NCBI RefSeq assembly: GCF_905475345.1
Contig: NC_066588.1
Coordinates: forward strand, 931,501-995,500
DNA length: 64,000 nt
Direction of reading: 5' to 3'
Origin: Vespula vulgaris
Lineage: Eukaryota; Arthropoda; Insecta; Hymenoptera; Vespidae
Part shown: positions 25,601 through 38,751 of the stretch, in pieces
Numbering within the stretch: the first letter of the stretch is position 1
Layout of the letters: the number at the start of each line of letters is the position of its first letter
Made by a program: the position numbers and the translations under genes
The notes under the pieces: generated by a model
What the model was told of the DNA's origin: nothing
What the model saw: only the letters and a program-made list of their open reading frames with translations
The model's database searches: none

Positions 25601-28600
25601 AGGGTTGCCCTTAGTCCGTCTTGAATATATGATTCCTCGAGGTGTCCTTTTGATCAAATATTAAACTATTATTTTTTGTTTAAATTAATAAATTTATTTA
25701 TTTCGAGATTAAATCGTTTTAAATATAAATTATATTTTCAATGAAAACTATATTGAGAAGAAAAGAAAGATATAAAGAAAATGATTTATACCAAGTGGAA
25801 GATAACATTAAATCCAAAAATATCATTGTGCATGATTGCCATTATCATCATTATCACCATCATCCTATTTCTTGGAAAACAATTTATATCCGTTTGGTCA
25901 AGTACCGTTATATACTTGCAGATGGAGCGGGATCTCTCCCTCACGAATGTTCCTTTTACATAACCCAATCACGCGGCTAACATTTACGTAATTATTTACA
26001 TAAGTTTTAATAATAAAGCGTTTTACACAAATGATAGCCCGATGGACAGTTATCTTCAATGATCAACGATTCGGACCACATTTATTTGTTATGAGGCCTA
26101 ATTCTCTCTCTCTCTTTCTCGAAAAAGAATACGGTCAATATCAAAATAGATTCGTTGCACAATCTTGTTCTATTTCATGTTTTCATTATTATCTTTAGGA
26201 AAAGAGAGAGAGAGAGAGAGAGAGAGACCCAGATTTATTATTTAACACAATATTATCCACATATGACAACGAATATATATAATATTTTAGATTATTTATA
26301 CTTCACATTGAATTACATATAGTATTAAGTGATATTGGTCAACGTTCGAGGAGACAGTATTATATCATAAAAATCAAATTGATATAAAGACCCTTGAGGA
26401 TGAGCTTAAATGAGTTTGATCAGCCTAATTCGGTTTATTTCTCCGTTTATCAAGACGCCTGATAGAAATACTTTATATATATTTACGAATAATTATATCG
26501 GACTAAGGGACCTAAAATGTGATTAATCTATCCTACCGATGACTCACTCTAACTCTTGTTGCATACTATACGTGGATATCTAAATTTGAGTTTTTAAAAA
26601 TTCTCAAAAATCAATGCTAAACATTTTTACGAAATTATAAAATATATAAAATAAATAGTATGCTACTCGAGGAAGGGGTGAATGAATGATGTGTCCCACA
26701 ATACATACCTACATACATACATCCATATATTATATAAATCATTCAGGATAAAGGTCTATACACAAAGTATATAACAATAGCTTTTGTTAACGTATACGAG
26801 AAGAAATAGCAACTGTAGAATTGGTGGATGCAACGGATCCAGGCGAACACAACGGCGATACTCTGACAGACAGTCCGGAAGCAGGACTTGCTTCTCGGAC
26901 GAATCTTCTGGATGATTCAAGTTCACAAGCAAATGTTAGTATTCATCGCAAGTTAGCAGGAAGACTCTATTAGTAACACTTTGGTAAAAGGGGAAAAAGT
27001 ATAGACGATGGGAATTTTTTTGTTAAAAATAATTTTTACGATATTAGACAGGTTTTAGGGCCCCCAAGCATGATCGAGGAGCATATAACTTTCTTTGTAC
27101 ATATTATATTTATATACATACTTATATATTTAACACGGATGTATGCTTTTATCACGTTGATGGTTTATCGGTGCCTTCTTCTTTTGCGGTGGCTTTATTT
27201 CGATATATATGGACATAGAGTGGTAGTGCTCCGTTTTAAAGTACGGAGAAAAGTGGCTTTGTGCTATGGAATGCCACAAAATGTCTTTCAAATGTAACGA
27301 ACATAGTATATTTAACATAAGAAAACATTTTTCGATGGGTAACGTATTTCTTTATCTTACTATAAATTTCTTCGAAAAAGTAATTCCTTCAAATGACACG
27401 TATATGACGTTTTACTCTTTAATTTTGTGTCGGGTTACAATAATACAGTGTTTTTTAATTAATCTAATCTTTAATATTTGCAAATGTGAAAATTGAAGAA
27501 AATAGAGCTTCTCTCGTGTGTATTGAAATATGTAATTACATACAATCGTATCTACATCGATTCCATACAAAAATATACCGATACTACGAACTTAGCGTAA
27601 GGCATACGAATGAATTTCAGATATCTACCATACACGAACCTTGGACCGTGCTCTATCACGAAATGTAATTCTACGAGCGTTAACTACTCAAGGGATGATG
27701 TATTTCTTCGTTTAAAAATTTTTCCTTTCTTTTTCTTTTTTTTTTCTTTTATCTATTTATCTCTTCGACAGTAGTTACAAATGATAAGCCTTTTTCTCTG
27801 TGCACGGCTTATTATAGTCAATCTTATATTATACTACTATAATTACTCTAAACGTAAATGCGTATTAACAACGAAAGCCTGTATCTATCAAAAATGCCAC
27901 CTCAAAAAAACTGTTGCATGTGTCTATCTCTTTCTGTTGTTAGTAGAGTCCTCCGATAAATCTTAATAACACTTAACAAACAGAAGAGTAACCATAAATT
28001 ATAAAATAATTTCGTGAGGTGAAATCGATTGTCTTATAGAATCGATTTTACCGACGATATTCGAAAAAAGATTTATGTATAAATATACGTATATAAATGT
28101 ATATATATCGTGAATCGTTTCTAACAAATGTTCTCGTACTCTCATAGGATGGATTTTGCGCGGTGATATCAATGCATGACGGCCTCGTGCTGTACACAAC
28201 ACCCTCGATATGCACAGCTTTAGGGTACCCCAAGGACACGTGGATTGGTCGTTCTTTCATCGATTACGTACATTCTAAAGATAAGACTACATTAGCTGAT
28301 CAAATAACTAGTGGTATAGCCTCGCCTCAAGAGGATCGTCCAAAAGGTATGATTTACTTTTTTGATTCAGTAGTCTAGACATATGATTATAGATACTAAG
28401 AAGGTCAATTAGATGTCAAACTTTTATTTAGGAATTAATGGAAGAAGAGCAAGTTTGTTTTGCGGATTACGGAAGAACGTCAAGGTTGACAACAATACCT
28501 CAAACAAAGATCAAGAAAACGCAAGATCCAATCTTTACCTTCCATTTCATTTGACACTGACCTTTCGAGATTTTCGTGATCGAGCTGTCGAGCAACAACC

Positions 28601-30191
28601 AAGAGCAATGTTTCTAGTCGTTACTGCTCAACCTGTGCACTCAGCATACAAAGGTATCGTAATTTTGTAGATTATGAAGATTTCTTTCGAGACTATAGGG
28701 AAAAGGAAGAATAGAGTAAAAGTAAGAACTTCGTTCAAAGCAAAGTTAATATTTGCCGTATTAAACGATTTATCAAAAGAAAGCCTTGTCTTCGAAGGAT
28801 TGACTTAAAGATGAAAGACAATAACCTCGACTTTTGTCATTTTATCATTCTTCACAGCACCAGAAGAAACTATAATATCTTCGATATTTACAACCCGGCA
28901 TACTGCAACCTGCCACTTATCCCATGTCGATCCTGACGTTGTCCAATACTTGGGCTATTTGCCTCAGGATATGATCGAACGTTCACTGTTTGATTTTTAT
29001 CATCCCGAGGACCTGCCCTTCATCAAAGACATCTATGAAACTGTGAGCATGAACATTCAATACACAAATGAAAACTTAAGCTTCGTTTCGTTATATTGTT
29101 TCGTTATATTCGTTACATTGTTCATGAATTAAAAGAGAAAAAAAAACAGAAAAGAAATAAATTAAAGGAACAAACAATTGCGAACAAACAAGCAAGACGA
29201 AGTCATTCCACGTCGATTATTTTATTTATATTTTGAAAAACTGTCGTTGAACAGGTGATCAAGTTAGAAGGATCTTCCTTTCGATCGAAGCCCTACAGGT
29301 TCGCTGCCCAAAATAAAAGCTACGTCGTCCTTGAAACCGAATGGTCGTCGTTTATCAATCCTTGGACGAAAAAATTAGAATTTGTCGTAGGTCAGCATAG
29401 AGTATTGAAGGGACCTATGGATCCTGATATTTTTCGAGTACCACCTAAGAACGAATTCGCTTCTCTGGCTAATATCAGCGAAGAGGTACTGAAAGAATCC
29501 AAGATCATACAGAACGAGATACGTACTCTTCTTGATGAGGTAGGTCTCTCTATTCATACCGACGTCAATCAAGATCTTCCTCCTCGTCTTATTATAAGAA
29601 GGAAATGAAAAATCTAATGCATATAAATTGAAAAACTTCTTTCATTTACGTCACGGAATATTCTTAATAAAGTACATATAACGAAACACTTATAATAATT
29701 AGTAAAGGAAAGGTCAGGCAAGACAGTGGTATTTCGAGTAAGATGACATTTTTTAAAAATAAGTATATCTCATGTTCAAATCTTTTCTCTGTTTATCTTT
29801 CATCCGTACGAACGTAATACAGAGCATCCAAAGGACATCAGATATTACCGAACACGATGTCTCGAGAAGGTGTAAAGACCTCGCGTCCTTCATGGAAAAT
29901 TTACTACAAGAAATGAAGACACCGGCTCTTGGCAAGGATACTCTAGCTGCGGACGACAGAAGTTTTTCGGTGACTATTAAGCCTACGTTTTAGTATCGCC
30001 GACACTCTTACCCAATTTTGCTAGTAGTACGCTAAGCTGTGCTCTGGTGGTATGATGTTAGACATATTTACTACTATATAGAACCACGGATTTTTCTATA
30101 ACAAATTCACGTGGTCAAGTAATTTTAAGTTTCGCACCTTTACATTAGTATCACACAAAAGTAAAGCACAATTGAAACGATATATTTCCGG

Positions 30192-30222
<31 letters not shown>

Positions 30223-33200
30223 GTGTACATTATGTACATCAAATATACATGTATGTATATATATATATGAGTTACATAAATAGAAGATAACAAAAAGATT
30301 TCTCAATCACCAGTTATTTATCAACGTATAATACGTGAAAAAAGCATAAAAATTCGAAACTCGTATTAAACGTCATTTGATAATAATTGTATAAAAGTAA
30401 TAATGTACCGTAAATATGTCGAAGATATAATTAAAATCAATGGAGAAAAAGAAGAAAGAAATTCTTTAGCAAGCATCCGGATTAATGAATGACGTTCGCT
30501 TATGAATCAAACTAGATACTTATAAGAAAAAATTTCTTTTTTTTCTCTACGCTGATCTTACGTTATTCGCATGATATTAAATGTAACGAAAGCGAAACAT
30601 AGCAAAGAACTTATACCGATGTATCTCTTCAGTAAGCAATTAGATATTTTTCGATCGCAATATTATTACCATTTGTACAACGCACACGTATATCTCTATC
30701 TATTCATCGAAGTAATTTTTAAATTGGATTAATTGTCCGTTCATTCATCACGACGATACGATATATAATCGAAATTTATCGATCTCGATCGAAAGATTCT
30801 TTCTGCTTCTGAATACGATGTATCGTAGAATTTTCTTAAAGAGATTGATGAATTAAAGAAAATGGTGTAAGGTGAGTAAGGAAGCAGCAAAACAAATGAA
30901 ACGGTTGCAGTTGGTGTATTTTTTCTATATTTAATGGATGGTTATAAAAAAAAAGCACTCAAACAAGAACAGGTGCTTCTTACAAGCTATTTCTCAATTA
31001 GTGATAGGGTGTTTTTGCACGAGAATATTTGCTATAGTAACGTATAATGTGGTGTAGTGGTAAGCAAGAAAAAAAAAAAAACACAAAATCTTAATAAAAA
31101 CCTACAAAGTTATTTTGTACATAGACACAGACAAGGTGGGCAAAGAAAATTGTGTAGGGCCGGTGAAGGATAGCGTCAATTTCAAAACCTTGTAGGCACG
31201 TTGTTGGTAAGTCTTCATCTTTTTTTTCACATTCAATATATTATATAATATAACAATTTATAACACATACAAAGCCTTTATAGACCGAGCTCGATCGAGA
31301 CCATTGGCGTCATAGAGCGATGTGATTTATTAGAAACAAGTGACCGATAATCATCGAAGAAAACAAACGTAAATCTTATTGTTCCGTAGTGACCCATAGA
31401 ATTTGTGTCTCTAATTTAGACACTATAGACGAAATATGCCATTTTTAAAATTTACACGTAATCGAAGATCCTTGTAGCTCCAAAACTACTTCTTCTCACA
31501 TCATCCAACTCCGCACCTATATCCTGAATTTAGAGATATAACGAGATCCATGCTTGAACTATTTTTAAGATCGATAATTTTCAATCGTATTAGAGCATGG
31601 AACAATCACTTCGATAATTGTGTATTCGTCTCAGTGAATCGTAAATGTTTCAATTCAATGCAGCTGATCCTCTAATTTTTTTTTTAAACAATTTTAATAG
31701 ACGTTTTCGATCGTTGAAACGAAAGCTAATATTTCTTTCGGCGTACGAGTAAATAGATCATTTTTTTTCATTTCTCACGATCTATACACGATTGAGATCC
31801 TTCGTTTGATCGACTTAACGAACAGAACGCATTTGTATGTATGTATAACTTGAGATAGTTAAACGTTAACGTTAAAGACTATGGGTATATTCGCCCACTT
31901 ACAAGGTTTTGAAACTAACGAGAGAGGGAGAGAGTAGATATGATGTTTGACGAATAGATTTTAACCCTTAACATTATACGAATCAATAACAAAGAGATCG
32001 CATTGAAATCCAATGAATAATTCTCGATCATTTATTAGTACTTTTGATACATCATTGTAGAACGCTATAGGCATGATACTCGTTATCTCTCGTAAAGCGG
32101 TTTGTAATTTTATCACGGAATTACTTAAAAGATTAAAGAAAAAAACGAAAGTGTGAAATCCAGAAGGAGAAAGAGAATGGTAAAGGATCTCGTAAAATAG
32201 TATTCTATTTTTGGATCTCGATTGATCATCGTTGTAGTCAACAAAATGAAAGAATTAGTATATACTAGAAGTAGTGTATATATAAATATACGTACCTGTA
32301 TATATCCTGTTGGTTCTTAAATGGAGAGCATGTTGTAAATATTGGTGGACTCACAAGAAAATAAAAAGTCCTAACAATATATATGGCCGAAACACAGGGA
32401 CAGGCTTGCGGACGGATCGCATAGAAGCAGGTTCTAACGCGTATTACAATATCACACGCGTACTTCTAACAAGACTGACTACTTTTGAATCGAGCATATT
32501 GCAGTACAAGCGCAATGCAAAAAAATGACGATGACAACTTCTTTCTAAGTCACTACAATATACTTGTGAAGGGATCACGCAATCCCTTGTTACAGGAGCA
32601 CGACAGCGTAATGCTTGGTGAGATATCGCCTCATCACGAATACTACGACAGCAAATCGTCTACGGAGACACCACCCAGTTACAACCAGCTCAACTACAAT
32701 GAAAACATCGAGAGATTTTTCAAGAGCAAACCATCGGTTGCAATCACGTATGGTAGCGACGAGGAAATATTGAATTTGAGCAACGACGAGGGCGATAAAA
32801 CTTGTCCTACCTCAACAGGTACTACATACACACAACTTTCGTTCATATTACTTTTTTTTTTTTTTTATTTATCGTCGATCTTCATCGGAGATAACGAATT
32901 GATAAATCTGCTTCTACTTTCAGTGAGAAAATGTATGTCACCGATAAATGGAAGCGGCGCTAGTGGAAGTGGAAGCGCTGAAAATCTTAGCAACGGTTCC
33001 AACAATTTACTTAACTCTGTTAGCAGGGGTAATACTTCCAATACCACAAATAGTAATACCACTACTACGACGGAGGGTTTCAAACAACCGACTCTAACGG
33101 AGTCATTGTTGAATCGTCATAATGCGGATATGGAGAAGATGATGATGCAAAAGCATCGGGAATTACGATCAAGTATAAAGAACAACGATAAGTTAAAAGA

Positions 33201-33679
33201 TATGCGTATAAAAACGTCGATCGAGAAGATGTCCGTGGATCAGAATAATTATTACGTCGGTCAATGTCACGGTGTCAAAAGAAGTGGCAGTTATAGCTGG
33301 GAAGGTGATAGTTTCAAGGTCAGAACCATTTCTATGGTATCTCATTTTTTTTCTGTTCGTTCATTACTATCGACGCGTATTTTATAATTTTGTTTTTATT
33401 TTTTTTTATTTACTTTTTTTTTTCAAAATATATTAGGTTTCGAAACACGATGAAGTTTCCAGGACGAGCACTGCCGGTCCATTGCCAACGAATGTTACTA
33501 CTACTGTCGCGAGTACGAGCGTTGATCAAACATCCACGATGTTTCAAAACAATGGGAATATCAATCTGTGGCCGCCCTTACCTGTAACTGCACCATCGGC
33601 AACTCCTATTCTACCATGTACTTCGCCTCAAAAGTAATTTTCTTACATATTTCTATCCCAACACATTCATATAAGATTC

Positions 33680-33730
<51 letters not shown>

Positions 33731-34604
33731 AACTTTTTTATTTTCATCATAGTGTCAATTGTCAAGCTATTCCAAGGATTCCAATGATTCCACAAATGAT
33801 ACCTGTATATTACATGCCTGTACCACAACCGATGGATACTCCTATACCAACAGCAAAATATTCTCAATCACCAACAAACGTTGCTCATCCATCGTCATCT
33901 TTGCCAATGCCGCAACAAAGTCCGTATAGTATGTATCAATATATAATCATTAATTAATAATTTATGTTTTGATACATAGAAATATATATGCGTTTACATT
34001 CCTTTTGAGACTATTTACGGAAAATCGGGAACATAAAGAATTTATAAGAGGAATGTAGTGTTTGTTCCAGTACCGTATGTCGCGACAGCAATACCTAATG
34101 TTATGTATCCACCGGTGATCGGTGCTTCTGCTCCTGGAACGATGATGTATCGACCTTTTTTAATACCCGAACAAGCTCCTATGCCACACGAAAATAAATC
34201 CACAAATAAATGTATGGACAGAAAACGACCAGCTAGTCAAGCAACAAGCATCAAGGCTGAACCAGGCAGCATTATGGCTATGTCCGAATCATCGAAAAAA
34301 GTATGCCTCTTTGTTCTTCTAATATATTTATTCTATTTATTGGTTTAATGAATTTATTTTGTATTTTTCGTATCGTAGATGTTATCCCCGGGTGAGCTCT
34401 TTTCTTCTTGTATCAGTAACGACGGTGGTTGCTCCAGTGTTGTGGACTTACCTACACCAATAAATAACAAACAACATAGGAAAATTGATTACAACGGTGA
34501 CGAGTCTAGTTCTTCGAGTTTTTATAGTAGTCTCCTTTCTAAAAGTAGTGAGAGTAGTTGTAATCCTGATCAGAAGGCAGTTGAAGAAGTTGCAAAGGTA
34601 TACG

Positions 34605-34651
<47 letters not shown>

Positions 34652-35768
34652 TAATGGAAAAACGTAGAGTAAAAATATATTAACAATAAAAATTGTTTTC
34701 TTATATGTGTATATGTAGAATTCACAACAAACAACAAAAGTAAAACACGCAATACACAGGAAAGATCCACCTTGGTTAGAAGGAGTCCAATTAACACCAG
34801 AATTAATATATGAATATCAAATTCATCCAAAGACTTTAAATGAAGTACTCAAAGCCGACATGGATACTTTGAAGAAAATTAACCAACCACTTTTAGTGAA
34901 CGAACAATTAGGCCAACTTTATTTTGATTTGGAACTCGAAGGATTTGGAACAAAACTAATACTCGAGGATGGAATAACTTCTAGCGAAAGTGATAGTGGA
35001 AGCAGTAATAGCAGTTGGATGGGTCTTACATCTCAGGTTAGAAATAAATTTATTACTATTCCAAGAAGGTTTCCTATGGAATCGATATAAAAACTTTTCA
35101 TCGGTATCATATTATTTATTTATTTTTGTAAATGAATTCGCATTGTGTTTTATTCACTATCCAAATGCATTTTTCAATTTTCGTATTCGAATTTATCGTA
35201 ACTTATTTTTGTTGATATATATATATATATATATATATTCATGTGTGTATATGAATATCAAATAGCATATGATATCATAGTATATGATATCATATATGCT
35301 TACTATAAGGCATTCGTACGTAAAAAAAAAATTGACGAAGAGAGGATACTTCTCTCATTTAACACAGCATGATCAAGAAAGAATCTTCCCCTTTTTATGA
35401 AAATTTTTATTGTACATACGAATGTTCTATAATGAGTGTAAAATCTTGATACATAGTCCCATACTCATTTCTTATCTTTATCTACGAGATAAGATATACT
35501 CTAAATTTTCAAGTTAACCCATCCATTTTTTTTTGCATCTAGAATATGAAAGGAATGAATGAAATTTTTGCTTTTAATGGTAAAGAGATAAAGTTGTATT
35601 GCATATCATCAGTTCCAATTATTTACATTTTTTAATGACGATGGTCAGAAGCCAAAGTCGTTATACATATAATTGCAGCATAAACAAAGAAGAAAAATGG
35701 TGAAGTATGCTAGACGGATGATGATTCATGAGGAAAACGCACCCTTCCCGCCACCGTTACCTTCTTAG
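18353..35768 (+). CDS. per: Circadian clock protein PERIOD
   Basis: Seventeen coding exons: 18353-18435, 22311-22394, 24830-25014, 26801-26934, 28148-28346, 28432-28653, 28858-29042, 29255-29539, 29823-29969, 32596-32818, 32924-33318, 33437-33633, 33753-33928, 34071-34300, 34379-34597, 34719-35036, 35679-35768. Every junction keeps phase, giving 1123 residues. PERIOD is the transcriptional repressor of CLOCK:CYCLE. A basic stretch at about 66-78 (KRKDKEYKKKKSK) is a likely nuclear localisation signal. PAS-A lies in exons 5-6 (from about 163) and PAS-B in exons 7-8 (about 303-430). The conserved block SYNQLNYNENIERFFKSK (536-553) and the serine motif GVKRSGSYSWEGD (699-711) fall in the kinase-binding and phosphorylation region known for insect PER. 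The C-terminal exon encodes HKQRRKMVKYARRMMIHEE then NAPFPPPLPS. Long introns occupy the 5' half. Two acceptors (22310, 26800) are NAGNAG tandems. Exon ends are inferred, not from transcripts. Confidence 0.95.
18436..22310 (+). other. period intron 1 (3.9 kb)
   Basis: AT-rich intron with microsatellites at 19336-19371 (AT) and 19616-19678 (TC, then TATC). A GC-richer island at about 21185-21565 carries a 110-codon open frame starting MKPSLCNNFSGSVRCNKCRR; I cannot assign it to a family and no matching splice phases force it into period. Confidence 0.6.
19616..19678. repeat. (TC)n/(TATC)n microsatellite
   Basis: A TC run passes into a TATC tetranucleotide run within period intron 1, next to the AT run at 19336-19371. 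Confidence 0.9.
23161..23178. promoter_or_regulatory. Tandem E-box in period intron 2 (CACGTG-N6-CACGTG)
   Basis: Two perfect E-boxes are separated by six bases (TCGTGC), the same spacing as the promoter pair at 17819. This is a candidate intronic CLOCK:CYCLE element; function is inferred. Confidence 0.6.
23371..23745. repeat. Direct duplication inside period intron 2
   Basis: Two copies of about 85-90 bp, shifted by about 287 bp, both start AAACGATAATTT, share ATACCAT, then AGAATCAAA, and then TTTATGATC with ATAAA. Mismatches show it is not recent. Confidence 0.75.
25015..26800 (+). other. period intron 3 (1.8 kb)
   Basis: No coding exon seen. Holds a short GA repeat at about 26203-26227. 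The acceptor region ends in GAGAAG, giving two possible AG acceptors three bases apart. Confidence 0.6.
26935..28147 (+). other. period intron 4 (1.2 kb)
   Basis: Donor AAT|GTTAGT and acceptor CTCATAG. Open frames within are low-complexity and unsupported. Confidence 0.6.
29970..32595 (+). other. period intron 9 (2.6 kb)
   Basis: Begins GTGACT after exon 9 and ends TTACAG. Contains TA repeats near 30199-30265. A strong unused donor-like GTAAGT sits at 31207; any exon using it and the acceptor at 31124 would meet a stop codon. No supported exon. Confidence 0.6.
33684..33728. repeat. (TA)n microsatellite in period intron 12
   Basis: Uninterrupted TA run of about 45 bp in the 119-bp intron between exons 12 and 13; a similar run occupies 34608-34647 in intron 15. 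Confidence 0.9.
34608..34647. repeat. (TA)n microsatellite in period intron 15
   Basis: Uninterrupted TA run starting shortly after the exon 15 donor GTATAC. Confidence 0.9.
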
Positions 35769-37251
35769 ACAGTATCCTGCCAGCAAACATAGCAATATCA
35801 ATTTTTTGTGCATTTCGATTTCTGAAAAGATTAATTCTTTAATGAAATTCACTGAAATATTTTTCAATCACAATGATACCTTCAAAAACAAATGTTCTTA
35901 TACGGGCACCATACGATTTTTCAGCACAAAAAAACGAAAAGAAATGGAAGTGGTGAGACTTTTCATAGAAATATTTTCATACTATTCACATTTATTTTTA
36001 TTTTTTCTTAACTGTTTTTAGCTTTTAATGTACATATTTTATAATTACTTAAACATTGGACTCCAAAGCTATATATGATATTTTTTAAATTATATCAGGG
36101 GAATATGTCCTCGAACGCATTAGACGTTCCGAGTGCCTCGAATATATATATTATATTTTTAGAAGAAAAGTTATAATTATTTTAATTATTTTATTTAATT
36201 AATTATTATATCATAGATAGAAAACATAGTTGATGAGATATAGTAGTCATATAAGTTAATGATATATTTAAATGTACTTAGAAAATGCTTAACAATTAGT
36301 TGAAACACATTGAGTATCTTAAACGTATATCTTACGACTAAAATTATTATCTATATAAGTTTTAATATTATATTTCCATTAAAAAAGAAGGATATTTTTT
36401 CTGTTTATTAATATTTAGTATTCAAAATCTATTTCCAATTAATCCGTTTGTATTTAATTTTGCGCGATACTATATTTTATCGTATTTTATTATATTTTAG
36501 AGTAATATTATCATGTTTTTTTTATTATATTAATAGAGAAAAAAGAGAATTAATCTCTAAATTATTTATAACTTTAATCGTATATGTAGAACTTTTGCTT
36601 TTTTTCTACAAGCAAATATTTGCATGATATGATGCATGATGTTTCGTAAACGCTTACATAAATAAAATTACGTTGAAGGTACGTAATGTAAAATTAAAAT
36701 ACATGTAAGTAATATTTTTATCGTTAAAAACAAAAGAAGAGAGAGAAACAAATATTAAGAATACTATTTTCATATATGTTACGAGCATATATATCTGATA
36801 TGATTATATTTGTAAATTATACAGGTATTCTTTTTCTTTAATGATAAAAAAAATAATATCAAAAAGTAAATATTTTATATACCATTTAGTTATAGATGCA
36901 CAATTGCCTGATGATCATCTTATTGTTAACTTGGTGTATTTGAAAAGTACAAAAAATATTTTGTTACCAGCTGTTTGAGTGTTCCTCTTCGTAATATGTA
37001 AATTTTCTCTTCAAATCATTCAATTCAACAAATGCATTATTTCGTATATATATATATAGTATCAAGCTTTGTTGATCTAATCTAAAATTGGAATAAAACA
37101 TCCTTAAAGATTTATTTGATGATCTTAGGGATGTATACTTTATTTATTAATGAAAAAATGAGAGTTAATCATGGCGCTGGATTCTTCATATATCTTTTTA
37201 TACGCTTTTATAAGAATATTGTTATACGTATACTAGATTATTTTTATTATA

Positions 37252-37253
<2 letters not shown>

Positions 37254-37299
<46 letters not shown>
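37254..37299. repeat. (TA)n microsatellite
   Basis: Uninterrupted TA run in the interval between the convergent period and SLC5 genes. Confidence 0.9.
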
Positions 37300-37301
<2 letters not shown>

Positions 37302-38113
37302 CTCTTTCATTATACAAAATATTCGAATGTGATAAGATTTTCAAGTGTAGAATCCAGGACATGATTTTTTTCATATTTTAATAATAATAAAAAAAAGAAA
37401 AAAAAATGTTCGTTATAGAGTTAGCACAAAACAGAGTGGTGTGTTTTTTCAATACACCAATTTTTTAGCTTTTCGAAAACGCGCACTACAGATATATTTT
37501 TTATCCATATCATTTTTGATAAATTTAATTGATTTATTTATAGCTTAGGAAAAAAACTATACAAAGAATTCCATGATCTGTATCAATATTTTCTCTTTAT
37601 ATTTAAATTACAAGTAAATTTATCATATATAAATTTAAGAGAGATAACGATTTCATAGAAATTATTTATTTATTATTCGAATATATAAATGTGACGAAAA
37701 TGTCGAAAAACATCGCGGGGAAAAAAGTTATATGATTTTTAGAAAAACTTTATTCATTCAAAAGTCAAATAAAATAAGTTTAGAAAGATGTAAGTGTATA
37801 TAATAATATAAATGATATAGAGATTTTTATTAAGAAGATCTGTAATTGTGCAGTCTGATTTCTTCTATAAGTACAGACAAATATATTACAGTATTCGATT
37901 ATCTTCTTCTTGTACAATTGTTATCCTTATACATATACGATATAAAATCGTAGCTTTATATTTAGATACAATTTTTCACATAAACTTTTGCATTTCGATA
38001 TATCAATCCTTAATAAATACAATCTGCACGAAAAACACAGAGCTTTGAAGTAAATTAATAAGTATTGAAGTATTTGTTGTACAAATATAATTTTGTAAAT
38101 ATATAAATTATAT

Positions 38114-38126
<13 letters not shown>

Positions 38127-38168
<42 letters not shown>
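38127..38168. repeat. (TA)n microsatellite
   Basis: TA run preceded by CATA repeats and followed by CA repeats. Confidence 0.9.
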
Positions 38169-38176
<8 letters not shown>

Positions 38177-38751
38177 AGTGTATCTAGAATTATGTCCGCC
38201 TTCAAAGTGTCTTTACTTTTCATTAAGAACGAAGAATACATTTTTTTTCTTGTAATATTATTCCTTCTTTGTATAATCCTTCTTATTATAATAATGTACA
38301 AGTGTATTCTTTTTTCTTTTTGGCAATTCATAAATGGATCTTTTTCTATTCTTATAAGAAGATCCATCACAATCATTAAAATTCTATAGCTATATTGGAA
38401 CAAGTGAAAAAAAAGATATTGAATCAAATATGTTTTAAGCCTTAATAAATAATATACACCTATGTGTGATACACAAAAACAATTATACAATATAGAATAA
38501 TTAATGAACTCTATTGTGAAGACATCACATGTTACGTTTATGTGACATTTTAAGCAGAATTTAAATGTATTTTCAAATATACGAATATAAATCCGTCATC
38601 CAGAGTTAAAATTTTTTCTAAAGTAGACACTTCATAATAAGATCGTACATACAATGAGATAGGTGCATATAGAATGATTTCGGATGAAAATTAATAAAAA
38701 TTAAGATTTTTAATTTTTCCTGTATAAAAAAAATTAGATAAGTAATCATTG

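Larger units (their letters stand above)
35769..38751. other. period 3' flank to SLC5 3' end
   Basis: Three kilobases with no recognisable exon. The left part is probably the period 3' untranslated region; several AATAAA hexamers occur (for example near 36659). TA microsatellites lie at 37254-37299 and 38127-38168. The two genes converge here. Confidence 0.55.

Noticed and set aside
27070..27966. Short plus-strand ORFs in period intron 4
   Set aside because: They lack conserved motifs and usable splice signals, and the period frame closes without them.
31125..31212. Possible cassette exon in period intron 9
   Set aside because: There is a good GTAAGT donor and an AG at 31124, but the 82-nt piece is not a multiple of three and has a stop in the incoming frame. 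Without transcripts I do not call it.
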